Assembly (NCBI GenBank): GCA_038501195.1
Contig: JBBPUQ010000006.1
Location: 2,232,001-2,296,000, forward strand
Reading direction: 5' to 3'
DNA from: Nemania diffusa
Lineage: Eukaryota; Ascomycota; Sordariomycetes; Xylariales; Xylariaceae
DNA length: 64,000 bases
Position numbers and translations under genes: made by a program. Of this stretch, positions 1-10,979 are shown in pieces. Every line of letters starts with the position of its first letter. The first letter of the stretch is position 1. The notes beneath the pieces were generated by a model, which saw only the letters and a program-made list of their open reading frames with translations, did no database searches and had not been told where the DNA came from.

Positions 1-620
1 CCACCTCCCTTCAACTTGGCCAGCCGACGATCGTTGGGGGTGTACAAGTCGTCCCAATGACCCAAGGTGTCAGCCGAGGTAATACCCAACGTGAGCCCCG
101 CTACGAGCAGGTTGAGGTACCTGAATACACACAACCGCCGACTTCGCGTGCTGCCCGCCCGGAATACACCCAAGCGCCCGCTGTTCAGCCCGTTCCAACC
201 TCTAGTGGACCCGGCGGGCCCAGCCCTGTCTTTCAAACTCCCTCGTCCGTTCACCACCAGCAAAGTTACGCCTCAGAGGGAACGGTGAGCGAAGGTCAGT
301 ACATCCGTGACGCCTCGGGGAATTTCATTCGGGACGCCCGGGGCCAGAAGATCCCCTATCATGTTCCTCCTTCGGAAGGTTCTGACGTATGAGCAGAAGA
401 ATTCGAAACACCGGCAACACAGCCCAGTGCCTATCATGCGAATGTCTCGGTACCCCAGCAGCCTCAATATTCCTCTGCTCCAGACTACAGCGGCAGCGGT
501 TATTCAGCTACCGCATGGGAGGAACTGCCACGCCATCACCATCCCACGCGACTCAGCGATGTACTCGAGGAAGAAGAGGAACGAAGTCGTACGAGCGCGA
601 GCCAGCTTAGCCGACACTAA
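1..620 (+). CDS. 3' end of an unknown Pro/Gln/Ser-rich protein, with an in-frame TGA
   Basis: The frame is open from the left edge (first full codon at 3) and ends in TAA at 618-620. It encodes about 130 residues rich in Pro, Gln, Ser and Tyr, including the pair YIRDASGNF / IRDARGQKI, then meets a TGA at 390-392. The same frame continues without a stop for another 75 codons with the same composition, and ends in an acidic run (DVLEEEEERS) and SQLSRH. I do not recognise the family; the low-complexity sequence suggests a disordered tail. The TGA could be a nonsense mutation, could lie in a 72-nt intron (387-458, GTATGA to CCCCAG, length divisible by 3, no good branch site), or could be the true stop. 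The N-terminus lies outside the window. Confidence 0.55.
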
Positions 621-1695
621 ATACCTCCCGCAAGAGGGAGTTGCATATTCCTACGATAGCCTGCGACCTCGAATTGTGCATAAAACCTACCCTTTCAGAC
701 CCCCACGTTTAAATTCATTGTTGATAATCGTATGATATGATATGCTCTAAACGGGCTTTCGAAGTGTGCCATTTCGGATGCTTCAGCATATTGGGAGTTC
801 TTGTCGGGAACTTGTTTCTGTTTAAACCATTCTACTCAACTGGGCGGTGCAAATGGCGTACTAAGAGCATGGCGAATGATAGACTAAAAAAAGCATTGCG
901 TTTGTTTCGAGTCCTTTCGACGTTAAGCCGGGTCAGCTACTTATGTGGAGATTGGCCGGCGACGTATCAACATGGCGGGTTAATGACGAGTATGAGGTTA
1001 GATTCGAAAGGATTAGACCACACCGCGCATCCTTTGTTCTTCCCTGATTTCTTTTTCTTCAGTGAGGTAATGGTTGGAGACGCGTTGAATTGGCCTCTTA
1101 CACAGGAGGAATGATGTTCGGCTCCCAAGTGTTAGGAGATGCTATGTGGACAAGGGATCATATTCGGTCGGAGATGGGAATACTGCCGGTGCAGAGTGAG
1201 CACCATGATCATAATCAGGTTTCGTACTGGTAGGCGCAGCGTATTTGTACTGATAATGACCTGTCAACGTCGGCAGGAAAGCCAGCCACACGGAAACATT
1301 GCACATAATTTGTTCTCATTCCAGATAGTGATGGCATGCCCAGCTCCCAAACTTCCTACGTGACCTGCGTTGATACGAAGACAGATGTATTACAATTCGT
1401 ATTGCAAGTTACCTACGCTTTTGAGGAGGTGAGGTGTTATACAAGTAGAGCAATGGAGGAATTCGTCATTAGCTCCGTCACAATGAGGTAGGTAACGGTG
1501 AGCCAGGGGGTTGAGCTCCAGGTATTATCTATCTAAATACCTGTCTACCTAGGTAGGTGGCATTATTCTAACGGCTGCTTATCTAATCTTGGCGATAAAA
1601 GTGGACCCGTCACAGCTGTAGAATCTAGAAATGCCCGAAACTTAAAGCTATAGCTTCCTATAGTCGACAGCGTAAAACCAATTGAGACGGAGAAT
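621..1695. other. Intergenic spacer, no supported gene
   Basis: About 1.1 kb between the unknown gene and SCO1. Short open frames here do not look like protein. A CCTAGGTAGGTGG motif lies near 1549, one of many TAGG/CCTA repeats in this window. The last 200 bp presumably hold the SCO1 promoter. Confidence 0.6.
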
Positions 1696-2784
1696 ATGTC
1701 GCGCTCATTAGTACCGCTAAGACTGGCTCTGCGGCCCCTATTGCAGGCACAGTCGCAAGCGCAGGCGTGCCAGCGTCTAGTTTTCTCGAGGCGAGATGCC
1801 TCTTCCTCCTCCTCTACCACGACGCCTAGAGCGACCGACACACCGGCTCTCCTAACGCCCACGGCTCGAAGCGCGCGGCCGACCACCTCCTCCTCCTCCT
1901 TCTCCCAGCCAAGACTCCCTTCTTCGATCACTAGCCGATACCAGCAGCGCCGCTACAAGATGAAAACCGTCGAGGAGGCGCGCAGTCGGTACCGGACGGG
2001 GCCGTTCTCGTGGAAAGCGGGCGTGCTGTTCGTGCTCGCCGGCGCGGGGCTCGTGTGGTATTTCGAGTCGGAGAAGAAGCGCATGCACAGGAGGCGGGTC
2101 GCCGAGGCAAATAAAGGCGTCGGCAAGCCTAAGGTCGGCGGGGACTTCGCCCTCGTGGACCAGGAAGGCCGGCCGTTTTCTAGCGCTGCTCTGAAAGGAC
2201 GGTATTCTTTGGTGAGTTCCGGGTCTTCACTCGCCGTCTTCCTGATGCGGAGAACGGTCAATGATTGAGAAGAGAAAAGGCCATATTTTAGTGTCTGGTA
2301 TTGACGGAGGAAGATACTGGGAGGCCAGAGGCAACGGCAGAAGCTAATTCGTATACTTGAATAACAGGTTTATTTCGGGTTTACGCACTGTCCTGACATC
2401 TGCCCCGAAGAGCTCGACAAGATGGCACAAATGTTTGATCTCGTCGAAGCGCAGGCACCCGGAGCTGTGGCGCCCGTCTTCATTACCTGCGACCCGGCGC
2501 GCGACGATCCTAAAGTTCTAAAGTCATACCTTGCCGAGTTCCATCCCAGCTTCATCGGTCTCACCGGCACATACGACGAGATTAAACAGGTCTGCAAGTC
2601 GTACCGCGTCTACTTTAGCACGCCCAGAGATGTTAAACCTGGTCAAGACTATCTCGTTGACCACAGTATCTACTTCTACCTAATGGATCCCGAGGGCGAT
2701 TTTGTGGAAGCGCTAGGAAGACAGCATAGCCCTCAGCAGGCGGCGAGTGTGATACTAGATCACGTTAAGGACTGGAAGAAATAA
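1696..2784 (+). CDS. sco1: Sco1-family mitochondrial copper chaperone for cytochrome c oxidase
   Basis: Two exons, 1696-2211 and 2368-2784, with a phase-0 intron at 2212-2367 (GTGAGT to AACAG); 310 aa. Sco1/SenC proteins are thioredoxin-fold proteins of the inner mitochondrial membrane that load copper into the CuA site of Cox2. Visible features: a basic, Ser/Thr-rich N-terminus typical of a mitochondrial presequence; one membrane helix at about residues 106-123 (WKAGVLFVLAGAGLVWYF) followed by a charged matrix-to-membrane edge; the copper-binding CPDIC motif with Cys180 and Cys184; and the third ligand His271 in YLVDHS. All three metal ligands are present, so the protein should be functional. 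Length is normal for fungal Sco1. The paralogue Sco2 cannot be excluded, but most filamentous fungi have one gene. The start is the first ATG of a long open exon. Confidence 0.96.
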
Positions 2785-3394
2785 ACCCGCATAGAGGAAC
2801 CTGTAGCGAGTACTTATGGAGGAAATGTGTATTATAAGACTTGTGCTGGGGAGGCACTCCCCTCATCTGTGACAATAATGTACATGAATAATGCATGACC
2901 ATCGTGCAAAATGTGGAGGGGCGCTTGATCCATTCTGGCATGTCTTACTACCTGGGTAGGCGGTTTAGATCCAACCAAGACATCGTATTATGGTGGCTTT
3001 TATTCAATCCTAGCATATTAAAAATTATCCATTGAATACCCCAAGCTTGAGTATTAGACTGCACCATGCAATGCATTGCGCATGTCCACTAGATACACAG
3101 TTTTATATTTTATACAAAACGGGCTACCTATCCAGCGTGACGGACAACAGCGGTAATTGACTTTCCCCACCGGAACAATCCGAGCCCAAAGAGCTACTCA
3201 CTTAGGTACTTTCTAAATAACATGCATTTTCTGTCCTCTTCACAACCTCCAATTTATTTAGGTAGTTAGCAAGTATATAACCGGGAGTTTAGGGCCCAGC
3301 AACCAGCAACCGGCATGATTCCACGACGAAATCAACGATCCCTTCTCTCTCTTCTCTCCCCACTCACTCCTTTCTTTGCAGTTAGGATCTAGGA
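2785..3394. other. Intergenic spacer with the putative promoter of the HAD hydrolase gene
   Basis: No gene is seen in these 610 bp. A TATA-like TATATAA lies at 3274-3280, about 115 bp before the next start codon. A CT-rich stretch follows at about 3340-3377, as is common in core promoters of filamentous fungi. Both are composition-based guesses. Confidence 0.4.
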
Positions 3395-4904
3395 ATGGAG
3401 GCCTTTAGGAGCGCGTTGCCGCGGGCCTTTGGCTATATAATCCGGCCCCACTCACAAGTCCGTGCCTATACAGCACTATCTCGTGTAAACACGACGAGGA
3501 GGAATAAGAACGGGACCGGTACGCTGCACCACACACGGCATCAGACATCTCATGGGGCATTTACACTAGCTCGTACGTTCATTCAAGATGGGAAGAACCC
3601 AAATACCACCTCGCGGACAGCTCCGCGTTTCGCATTCGCTTTTGAGTAAGTTGGCTACACTCATCTCTCACTCACGCTCACCAGCTACAATCTTAATTCC
3701 CGCTCGCGATCACATATAACTCTGAGCTCTGAGCCACCGCAACACCCCCACCTAGTACAAACAAAACTAACATGTCCGATATAGCATTGACGGTGTCCTG
3801 CTGCACGTCGCGAAGCCCATCCCGGGCGCGACAGAGACGCTAAAATACCTGCAGCGCCACGATATCCCGTTCATCCTATTGACGAACGGGGGTGGCAAGC
3901 ACGAGCGGGAGCGCGTCGAAGACTTGAGCAATCGTCTAGGCGTCCCGCTCTCAACGGAAAACTTCGTACAATCTCACACGCCGTTCGAAGAGCTCGTGGA
4001 CAGATCCTGGCACCAGACTCACATCGACGGACACGAGCAGCTCGAACCGCAGAGCGGGAGCGGGAAAGCCGGCCTCGCGGACAAGAACATCCTCATCACG
4101 GGCTCCGACCCGGCGAAGTCGCGCCTCATCGCCGAGGCGTACGGGTTCCGCTCCGTCATCACGCCGGCGGACATCCTGGCGGCGCACCCGGGGATCTTCC
4201 CGTTCGAGCCGCTGCTGGCGTCGCACTACGCGGCGACGGCGCGGCCCCTGCCCTCGCCGCAGCCCAAGATCGACGCCATCTTCGTGTTCAACGACCCGCG
4301 CGACTGGGCCCTCGACACGCAGATCATCGTCGACCTGCTGCTCTCGCGCGGCGGCGTCCTCGGGACCTACTCGCCCAAGAACGGCAGCAGTGGCGGCTGG
4401 CAGGCGGACGGCCAGCCGGACCTGTACTTCAGCAACCACGACCTCTTCTGGAGCGCGAGCTACCACCTGCCGCGCTTCGGCCAGGGCGCCTTCCAGGCCG
4501 CGCTCGCGGGCATATGGCGCCAGGTCACGGGCGGCCAGGCCGAGCTGCGGCGCACGACCATCGGGAAGCCGTACGCGCGGACGTACGGGTACGCGGAGCG
4601 GGTGCTGGCGCAGTGGCGGGCCGGCCTGCTCGAGAAACGCAGCAGCACCGACGGCGGCGACGCGGAACAGAAGCGGCACGAGCCCCTGGCGCGCGTCTAC
4701 ATGGTCGGCGACAACCCCGAGAGCGACATCCGCGGCGCCAACGAGTACGCGAGCCCGCAGGGCACCGAGTGGGCGTCCATCCTCGTGCGCACGGGGGTCT
4801 GGAGCAGGGAGCGCGACGGCGAGCCGAAGTATAGGCCTACCGTTATCGTGGATGATGTGAAGAGCGCGGTCGAGTGGGCGGTGGAGCGCGAAGGGTGGCG
4901 GTGA
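3395..4904 (+). CDS. HAD-superfamily hydrolase, CECR5/HDHD5 (yeast YKR070W) type, probably mitochondrial
   Basis: Two exons, 3395-3645 and 3785-4904, joined in phase 2 across a 139-nt intron (GTAAGT to ATAG); 456 aa. The splice creates the HAD motif I, FDIDGV (Asp84 nucleophile, Asp86), which supports the junction strongly. Motif II is LTNGG (Thr117), motif III is the lysine of GKPYA (Lys345), and motif IV is VGDNPESD (Asp393, Asp398). The order and spacing match the subgroup of type-IIA HAD phosphatases that includes yeast YKR070W and human HDHD5, whose substrate is not established. The first ~75 residues are basic and hydroxylated with no acidic cluster, consistent with a mitochondrial presequence. 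The codons of exon 2 are strongly G/C-ending, unlike the choline kinase gene downstream. Confidence 0.93.
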
Positions 4905-6380
4905 GAAGGGTGTGTGGGATTAGCGATATGATATGATATGATATGATACAGACCTGCTTCTATATACGAGGGCATGGAGAAGGAAGACGAAAGATGGCCT
5001 GATGCTTCGTGGGGGTTAGTTATTGATTTGGCATCGTCACGGGAATCGTCACTATCTATCGAGATACTATCGGCTTGAGGGAATGATGGCCACTAGCAGC
5101 AGTAGCGTGGCCGCGTTTCTGATTATACACATGTTTATTCAGACCAGCGGGCTATATGGTATTAAGACACGATGATTGTTTGCTAGATACTGCAAATGCT
5201 ATTATGCACACTTACCTCGGCTACAATATTGTGGTCCGAGAAACCTGGGTATGTGACAATGATACTTACTCTTGGCAATTTTGATAGCTATTCTTGCTTG
5301 CTCTGTGGTAGGTTTTACTTTTTATTCATTGTAGTTGGATAAACACATTTTCTACAAAGGGCGCTCTAGGTATTTCCTTGTGACTTACTAGCGGGCGGAC
5401 TGAGTATCCTCTATACTTATCTAGGTGCTGTCTCATCAAGTCAACATGCTGAAAATAGTACCTACCTAACTACCCCGCATTTACCCTCCAAGTGGAAGCT
5501 TATGCGTAGAGCTGAGCACAGAGAAGCTACGTCATTAGTAGATCTAATGCAGAATGATGCAGAATGAGCACGTGCTCCCCTTCAGACATATGAAAGGTCA
5601 GTTAAGCTTTAACGGCTGCAGCCCACGCTTTATGACACTTAGACTAGACTAAGGTACCTCCTAGTCCAGGTGCCCATCTATCTAGCAATAGTAGCTTAAT
5701 GCATCACGCGAGCACACATAAATAAAGAACACATAAGCACAATTAATCAAGTTGAAGCTTGCTACATACTAGACTACAATGCACCAACAAACCTTTGCTT
5801 ACATAGGTGCATTGATCGGAAACCAGTCGCCCAACCAACATATGCATCCATCAATCCATTTTGTGAAGCTCAAAGAGTAAGATTCTAGAACTCTACACTA
5901 CAAGGTAGCCTGCAAGGGTCCTTTCACCGTATTACGTAATTGCAGGCAATCTAAGTTAGGTAGGTGCCTGCTTCAAAAGCCTCTCAAAACCGTCGCTAAG
6001 GCTGTCATCCAAACAGAATACAGAATACACGCCTAGAGATACCACACCCTAGCTTATCTATGCTAGGTAGGTATAACTGTAAGCTTCCAGGTGCCTCCAC
6101 TCCAGTCTAGCTAACCTAGCGTGGCGCCATGGTCACACAACAAGACGAGTGACCTTATCAGCTTCTCATCACATTTGTTTGTTTGATGCGGATGTACAAC
6201 AGCAGCCTACCTCGACCCTAGGACGCCTTGACCGCCTTGATAGAGGATTCACCAACGTTTTACCACCTGCCTGGCGTATGCATACGCAGTAGGTACCGCC
6301 TATCAGGAGACACATACTCTACACCAAGTTCCACGCCTCATGACAGCCTAACATCGACCCAGACAACTGGTTCTGTCAAA
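4905..6380. other. Intergenic spacer, no supported gene
   Basis: About 1.5 kb of ordinary, moderately AT-rich sequence with scattered CTACCTA/TAGGTAG motifs (for example near 5462, 5957 and 6064). No RNA gene or coding frame is recognised. It holds the 3' region of the HAD gene and the promoter of the kinase gene. Confidence 0.55.
4925..4948. repeat. Pentanucleotide microsatellite (ATATG)n
   Basis: About five tandem copies of ATATG in the 3' flank, 20 bp after the stop codon of the HAD hydrolase gene. Confidence 0.9.
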
Positions 6381-9179
6381 ATGTCAGCCTCCACGCCCAT
6401 TTCCGGCTCAGGTGAAGCAACCCCCCTCCGATCAGCCATCAAGTACGACGACGACAGAGAGAGGGTTCCCGATTCAAGTGCAACCTCAGGTACAAAAGGT
6501 ATGTTTATAATATTCCGTTTGTCAGTTGTCACAAAAAAATACTTGTTTAAGTTACTGCATCATCTCCCGTTAGGTCAGATACCGAGAGCCATAAATCTAG
6601 TGATTGGGCTTTTCTTTTTGCCGACTATCACGCCCCTGTCTAGCTTCGTTTTCATTGAGTTGCGTCCGAGTAAGATGGGAGTGTATGGCAAACATGCCAC
6701 AATCCTTCCACCCAGGGTGAAAGCAACCCAAATAGCAAGTAAATGCAAGGGTTTATGGATATATATGACATTCGACTTCCAGCTCCAACACGCTTTTTTA
6801 AGATCATGACACTCACTAGTCGCCAGCTGTACAAATTGCCGAGCCAGAATCAGTCCCAAGCAGTCCTGAAGAAAATCTTCCCAAGAGACAATTTTCTGCA
6901 GGCCTCGCCAAACGCCTTAGTGGTCGTTCACCCATGCCTTTCGCCAATTCCTCTAGGTCCTCTCTACTCAGCCAGACCAGTCTAGAAGCTCTCGGCGACT
7001 TGTCGAAAACTATATCAGCTCAGCAGACTCAAGAAGATTCGGCACAGTCGCAGCCTCCTCGCCGACATCGAATAGATGCCGTAGGCGAGAGAATCATCGC
7101 CCAAGTTGCAGAATGGCTTGAACACGAAAGAACGAAAAGACACAGTAGGAAAGCAAAGAGAGCTCATGGAAGTCGAAGAAAACACCAAAAGGAGGATGCT
7201 GAAGGGTCCGAACCCCAATCGACCGCGCAAACAAGGAGGTTTTCGTTAGATTCCCAATCAAGCGAGGTCTCTTTCGATAGGCTTCAAAGGATCATTGACG
7301 ATAGTATGAGTTCCTTGGGCTTAAGCGCAATTCCTAACCATAGCCCTAGATTAGGTAGGAAGTCCCAGCGACGGCGGTCTATAGCTCTGCATCGGACTGC
7401 CTCATCCGATACTGAATTTCATGACGGGGATGTATTAGTCCCAGGCTGTGATGGGGTCCTAGACAATTCGAAGACGCTCGGCTATACGGGTGGAAATGCA
7501 GCGAGTGAAGAAGCTGTCTTGTCATCGAAACGGAGAGAGGAGAAGGAACGCAAGGCGTGGCTGGTGTTCAAGAATGAGGTTATCCGCTTGTCCCATACGC
7601 TCAGGCTTAAAGGTTGGAGACGTGTCCCCTTGGATAGTGGTGATACCATATCAGTGGAGCGACTCAGCGGCGCCTTGACAAACGCAGTCTATGTAGTCAA
7701 TCCCCCGGAAGATATGACGGGTAAGACGGAAGGCAGCAAGAAGAACCCGCCCAAACTACTACTGCGAGTATACGGTCCCCAGGTCGAGCATATCATTGAT
7801 CGGGAAAACGAACTAAGTGTCTTGCGACGACTTGCTAGGAAGAAGATCGGCCCGCGGCTATTAGGAACGTTTGCGAACGGGCGCTTCGAACAATACCTCA
7901 ACGCAATCACGCTCACTGCTGAGGACTTGAAGGACCCCGATACGTCTAAGCAAATTGCCAAGAGGATGAGAGAGCTACATGACGGCATGGAATTACTCGA
8001 AGATGAGAAGGATGGCGGACCTGCGGTTTTAAAGAACTGGGACAACTGGCACGCTAGGGTCTCGCAAGCTATCAGCTTTCTGGACGCAAAGATATCAGCG
8101 GGGAACCTGGGGCCAGTCAGAAGTCCAGCGGAGGCTTGGAAGGAGCGCGGTTTTGTTTGTGGCACCGATTGGCCTACATTCAAGGCCATGTTTGACAGAT
8201 ATCGACAGTTTGTTTTCGAGCGATATGGAGGCTCGAAGGTGGTTCGGGAACATTTGGTATTTTGCCACAACGATGTGAGCTTGAACGACAAGGTTTTCTG
8301 CAAGTTGTTACTAACCAGTTCCAGACTCAATACGGTAACATCCTTCGAGTTCGACCCGATGACAAGAAATCGCCTTTATTGTTACCTAACTTTGAGCACA
8401 AGCAGTTAGTAGTGATTGATTTTGAGTATGCTGCTGCCAATGTAAGGGGTTACGAATTTGCCAACCACTTCTCGGAGTGGTGCTATGACTACCACGACGA
8501 AGAACTCTCTTTTGCTTGTAACGTGAACAAGTACCCGACACCGGAAGAGCAGTATCGGCTGATCAAGTCTTATGTCAACCATCGACCGGAGTACCCGCAC
8601 CCAGGTGCATCGACTCCCGTTCTGACGCCCGTCACCACGCCAACCATGGGTCCCTCTACGCCATCTCTTGCACCAGCTACTGGTGGGTCTACCAGCTCTA
8701 TCGCGGAATTCATGTTAGATGCTCGAGTTCCGCCAGGTGGGTGGAAGGAAGAAGAAAAGCGCCGAGAGGACCAAACCGAGGAGCAGATCAAATCACTGAT
8801 TGAAGAGGCGCGATTGTGGCGTCCTATCTGCAGCGCAATGTGGATCGCGTGGGGCATCATGCAAGCAAAGATCCCCGGCTTAGATCCGGTAGGGGCCCCA
8901 GAAAAGGCCCAAGGTAGCGAACCCGGTGCGGTCGCGGCTCCGGAAGAAGAGGAGGAGGGGGACGATCAGGGCTTCGACTACTTAGGATACGCGCAACAGA
9001 GGGCCATGTTCTTTTGGGGGGATTGTGTTAACTTGGGTCTCGTAAAGTTGGAGGATTTACCGGAAATCGTAAGGAACAATAGTAAGTTGGATCTAGTTTC
9101 TTTTTCTTCTCTCCCTAACCCTGATTTTGTCGAGCTCTACAATCCCTCATCGGCCATCGGGGCCAATATGCCGTTTTGA
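6381..9179 (+). CDS. Choline/ethanolamine kinase
   Basis: First enzyme of the CDP-choline/CDP-ethanolamine (Kennedy) pathway; phosphorylates choline or ethanolamine with ATP. Three clear exons: 6381-6498, 6827-8274 and 8325-9179. The first intron (328 nt) is placed so that phase 1 is kept and the frame reads into AEPESVPSSPEE and RLSGRSPMPF. The second (50 nt) has GTGAGC, an ACTAACC branch site and TTCCAG. Visible motifs are the Brenner-type FCHND joined by splicing to TQYGN, and VVIDFEYAAAN, the catalytic and Mg-binding segments of the family. The N-terminal choline-kinase domain (RLSGALTNAVYVV) precedes them. A Thr/Pro-rich insert (about 8600-8700) and an acidic Glu run (about 8940) look disordered. 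A probable 53-nt intron at 9082-9134 (GTAAGT, CCTAAC, GAG) would change the last residues and move the stop to 9230-9232. The sequence does not tell choline from ethanolamine preference. Confidence 0.94.
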
Positions 9180-10010
9180 ACCCTGTGCGTACACGCACCT
9201 CGAACTCTACCCCCCTTGCAATTCGGCGTTAAGAGATTTGCTGACTTGCGATGCGATGTACAGTCAAATTGACCCAGCACTAAGCAACACGCAATCGAGA
9301 TCTTTCGGGGATTTGCAACTAAATTCAGAATTAGTGAGCACTCGAATTTCTCCTGGATCTTACTGCTCCGCAAAGGCATAGAATTGCGTCATGGAAATTG
9401 AATAAGTTGACCATGGTAGAAGTGAAGGGACTGAGATTTCTGTGAAGAGGTGAAATTGATGACAAACCAGTAAAAACTATAACCCCAAGTGACCCCAAGT
9501 GACCCCAAGGGCGTGCTCCGCTCTGTCCTTTGTGGTCCTTTAATCGTAACATATTGGTCCGCGAATGATGACTAAGTAAGAAGCTAACCTCTTTGCTGTA
9601 TTTACATTTCTAATCCGTCGATGATGCCATCCCGAACCGGGTCCGAGGTGCCACTAGGATAGGTAGGTAGCTACAGCCACCACTACGCCCTGTCCGCCTG
9701 AACAGCACGAGTATGCTCTTATAAACCGGCTTCTCTTCTCGTCATGAGGCTTCCATCAATCTAAGCATTATCATCATCCGCGCCATCGACAATTCTTTAT
9801 GTTCTCCCATTCGACCAATCTTGAAGACAAACATTTATATCATATTCACTAGACTAGGTATTCTATACATATACAGAGTACAAAGGAGACAATCTCATCA
9901 ACCCCTCATCTTGAACCCCGCCAGGCCCAGCACCTATCTATTTAGGTACCTTCAATAGCAGATAGCACAACAGCACACTAGCATCACGACACCAAGGGGC
10001 AAAAATAAAC
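9180..10010. other. Intergenic spacer
   Basis: No gene is seen. A 10-bp unit CCCCAAGTGA is repeated just under three times at 9483-9510, and a TAGGTAGGTAG motif lies near 9660. The last 300 bp presumably carry the promoter and 5' leader of the oxygenase gene. Confidence 0.5.
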
Positions 10011-10979
10011 ATGGCAATCACAGCCCAATTTAACCATATCGACCTAGCGTCGCAGCCCGCCGGCATAGTCAAGCCGTGGACAAAAGTCGACGGCGGCGGC
10101 ATCTCGTACAAGCACGAGCGGGTGACGCGCGCCGTGCACAACCTGCGCAACGAGTCGGCCGCGGAATTCAACACGGACGTCTCCGGCTTCGGGCTCATGC
10201 ACTGGCCGTCGGCGGAGAAGGCGTTCACGGACGACGCGGCGGTGCGGGGCGCGTACTACGACGACGTGGCGGCGCTGCTGCGGGCCGACTGCGAGAAGCT
10301 CGCCAGCAATAATACCGCGACGGGCAAGGTGAACAAGGTGCACAAGGTGGTCATCTTCGACCACACGATCCGCCGCCGCCACCCCGAGGCGGCGCGGGGG
10401 CCGGTGCAGCAGGTGCACGTGGACCAGACGGCGGCGGCGGCGGTGGCGCGCGTGCGCCGCCACGTGCGCGGCGAGGGCGAGGCGGACGCGCTGCTGCGCC
10501 GCCGCTTCCAGCTGATCAACGTGTGGCGGCCCATCGCGCACGCCGCATCCGACCACCCCCTCGCCGTCGTCGACTGGCGGAGCACCGCCCCCGGCGACTT
10601 CGTGCCCGTGGACCTGCTGTACCCCAAGCGGGCGGATTCCGTCATGGGGAGCGGCAGCGAGGACGACGACGACGACAGGGGCAAGGAGAGGCTGCCGGCG
10701 GAGAAGAGCATGGTGTCGACGGAGGGGTACGAGGTGCGCGGCGAGACGATGGGGGTCACGGCGAGGGAGGGGCAGAGGTTTTATTATGTCAAGGACATGA
10801 CGCCCGACGAGGTGCTCTTGCTTAAGTGCTATGATTCGTGGGGCGAGGGGGAGCCGGAGGGTAAGGAGGGCCTGGCGGTGCGCACGCCGCATACGGCGTT
10901 TGAGGACCCGGAGACGCCGCCGGATGCGAAGCCGCGGGAGAGCATCGAGGTGAGGGCATTGGTTTTTTATGAGGAGTAG
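10011..10979 (+). CDS. asaB / GA4-desaturase / CmcJ-like hydroxylase-methyltransferase family protein
   Basis: Intron-free, 322 aa. It resembles the fungal family annotated as GA4 desaturase, asaB hydroxylase/desaturase or 7-alpha-cephem-methoxylase (CmcJ/NvfI-like). Members are thought to be non-haem Fe(II)/2-oxoglutarate oxygenases and often sit in secondary-metabolite clusters. Family landmarks seen: VVIFDHTIRRR, HVDQT (His and Asp of a possible metal triad), INVWRPI, the KDMTPDEVLLLKCYDS segment, and RTPHTAFEDP near the C-terminus with a further candidate His. An acidic insert (SEDDDDDRGKER) lies near residue 220. No backbone synthase or transporter sits next to it, so a cluster role is not supported here; it may be a stand-alone copy. 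Third codon positions are almost all G or C, in sharp contrast to the following AT-richer 4 kb. Confidence 0.85.
   Translation: MAITAQFNHIDLASQPAGIVKPWTKVDGGGISYKHERVTRAVHNLRNESAAEFNTDVSGFGLMHWPSAEKAFTDDAAVRGAYYDDVAALLRADCEKLASNNTATGKVNKVHKVVIFDHTIRRRHPEAARGPVQQVHVDQTAAAAVARVRRHVRGEGEADALLRRRFQLINVWRPIAHAASDHPLAVVDWRSTAPGDFVPVDLLYPKRADSVMGSGSEDDDDDRGKERLPAEKSMVSTEGYEVRGETMGVTAREGQRFYYVKDMTPDEVLLLKCYDSWGEGEPEGKEGLAVRTPHTAFEDPETPPDAKPRESIEVRALVFYEE

Noticed and set aside
3951..4860. Long open frames on both strands over the HAD hydrolase exon
   Set aside because: They are by-products of very GC-rich coding sequence; they are Arg/Ala/Pro-rich and the plus frame carries all four HAD motifs.
9483..9510. 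CRISPR-like or regulatory tandem repeat
   Set aside because: Less than three copies of a 10-bp unit without spacers in a eukaryotic genome; a simple tandem duplication.
10044..10892. 282-codon minus-strand frame opposite the asaB-like gene
   Set aside because: Low-complexity Arg/His/Val composition typical of an antisense shadow of GC3-rich codons; the plus frame has family motifs.
10011..10979. Secondary-metabolite gene cluster around the asaB-like gene
   Set aside because: Neighbours are a choline kinase and degenerate sequence; no synthase, transporter or cluster regulator is next to it.
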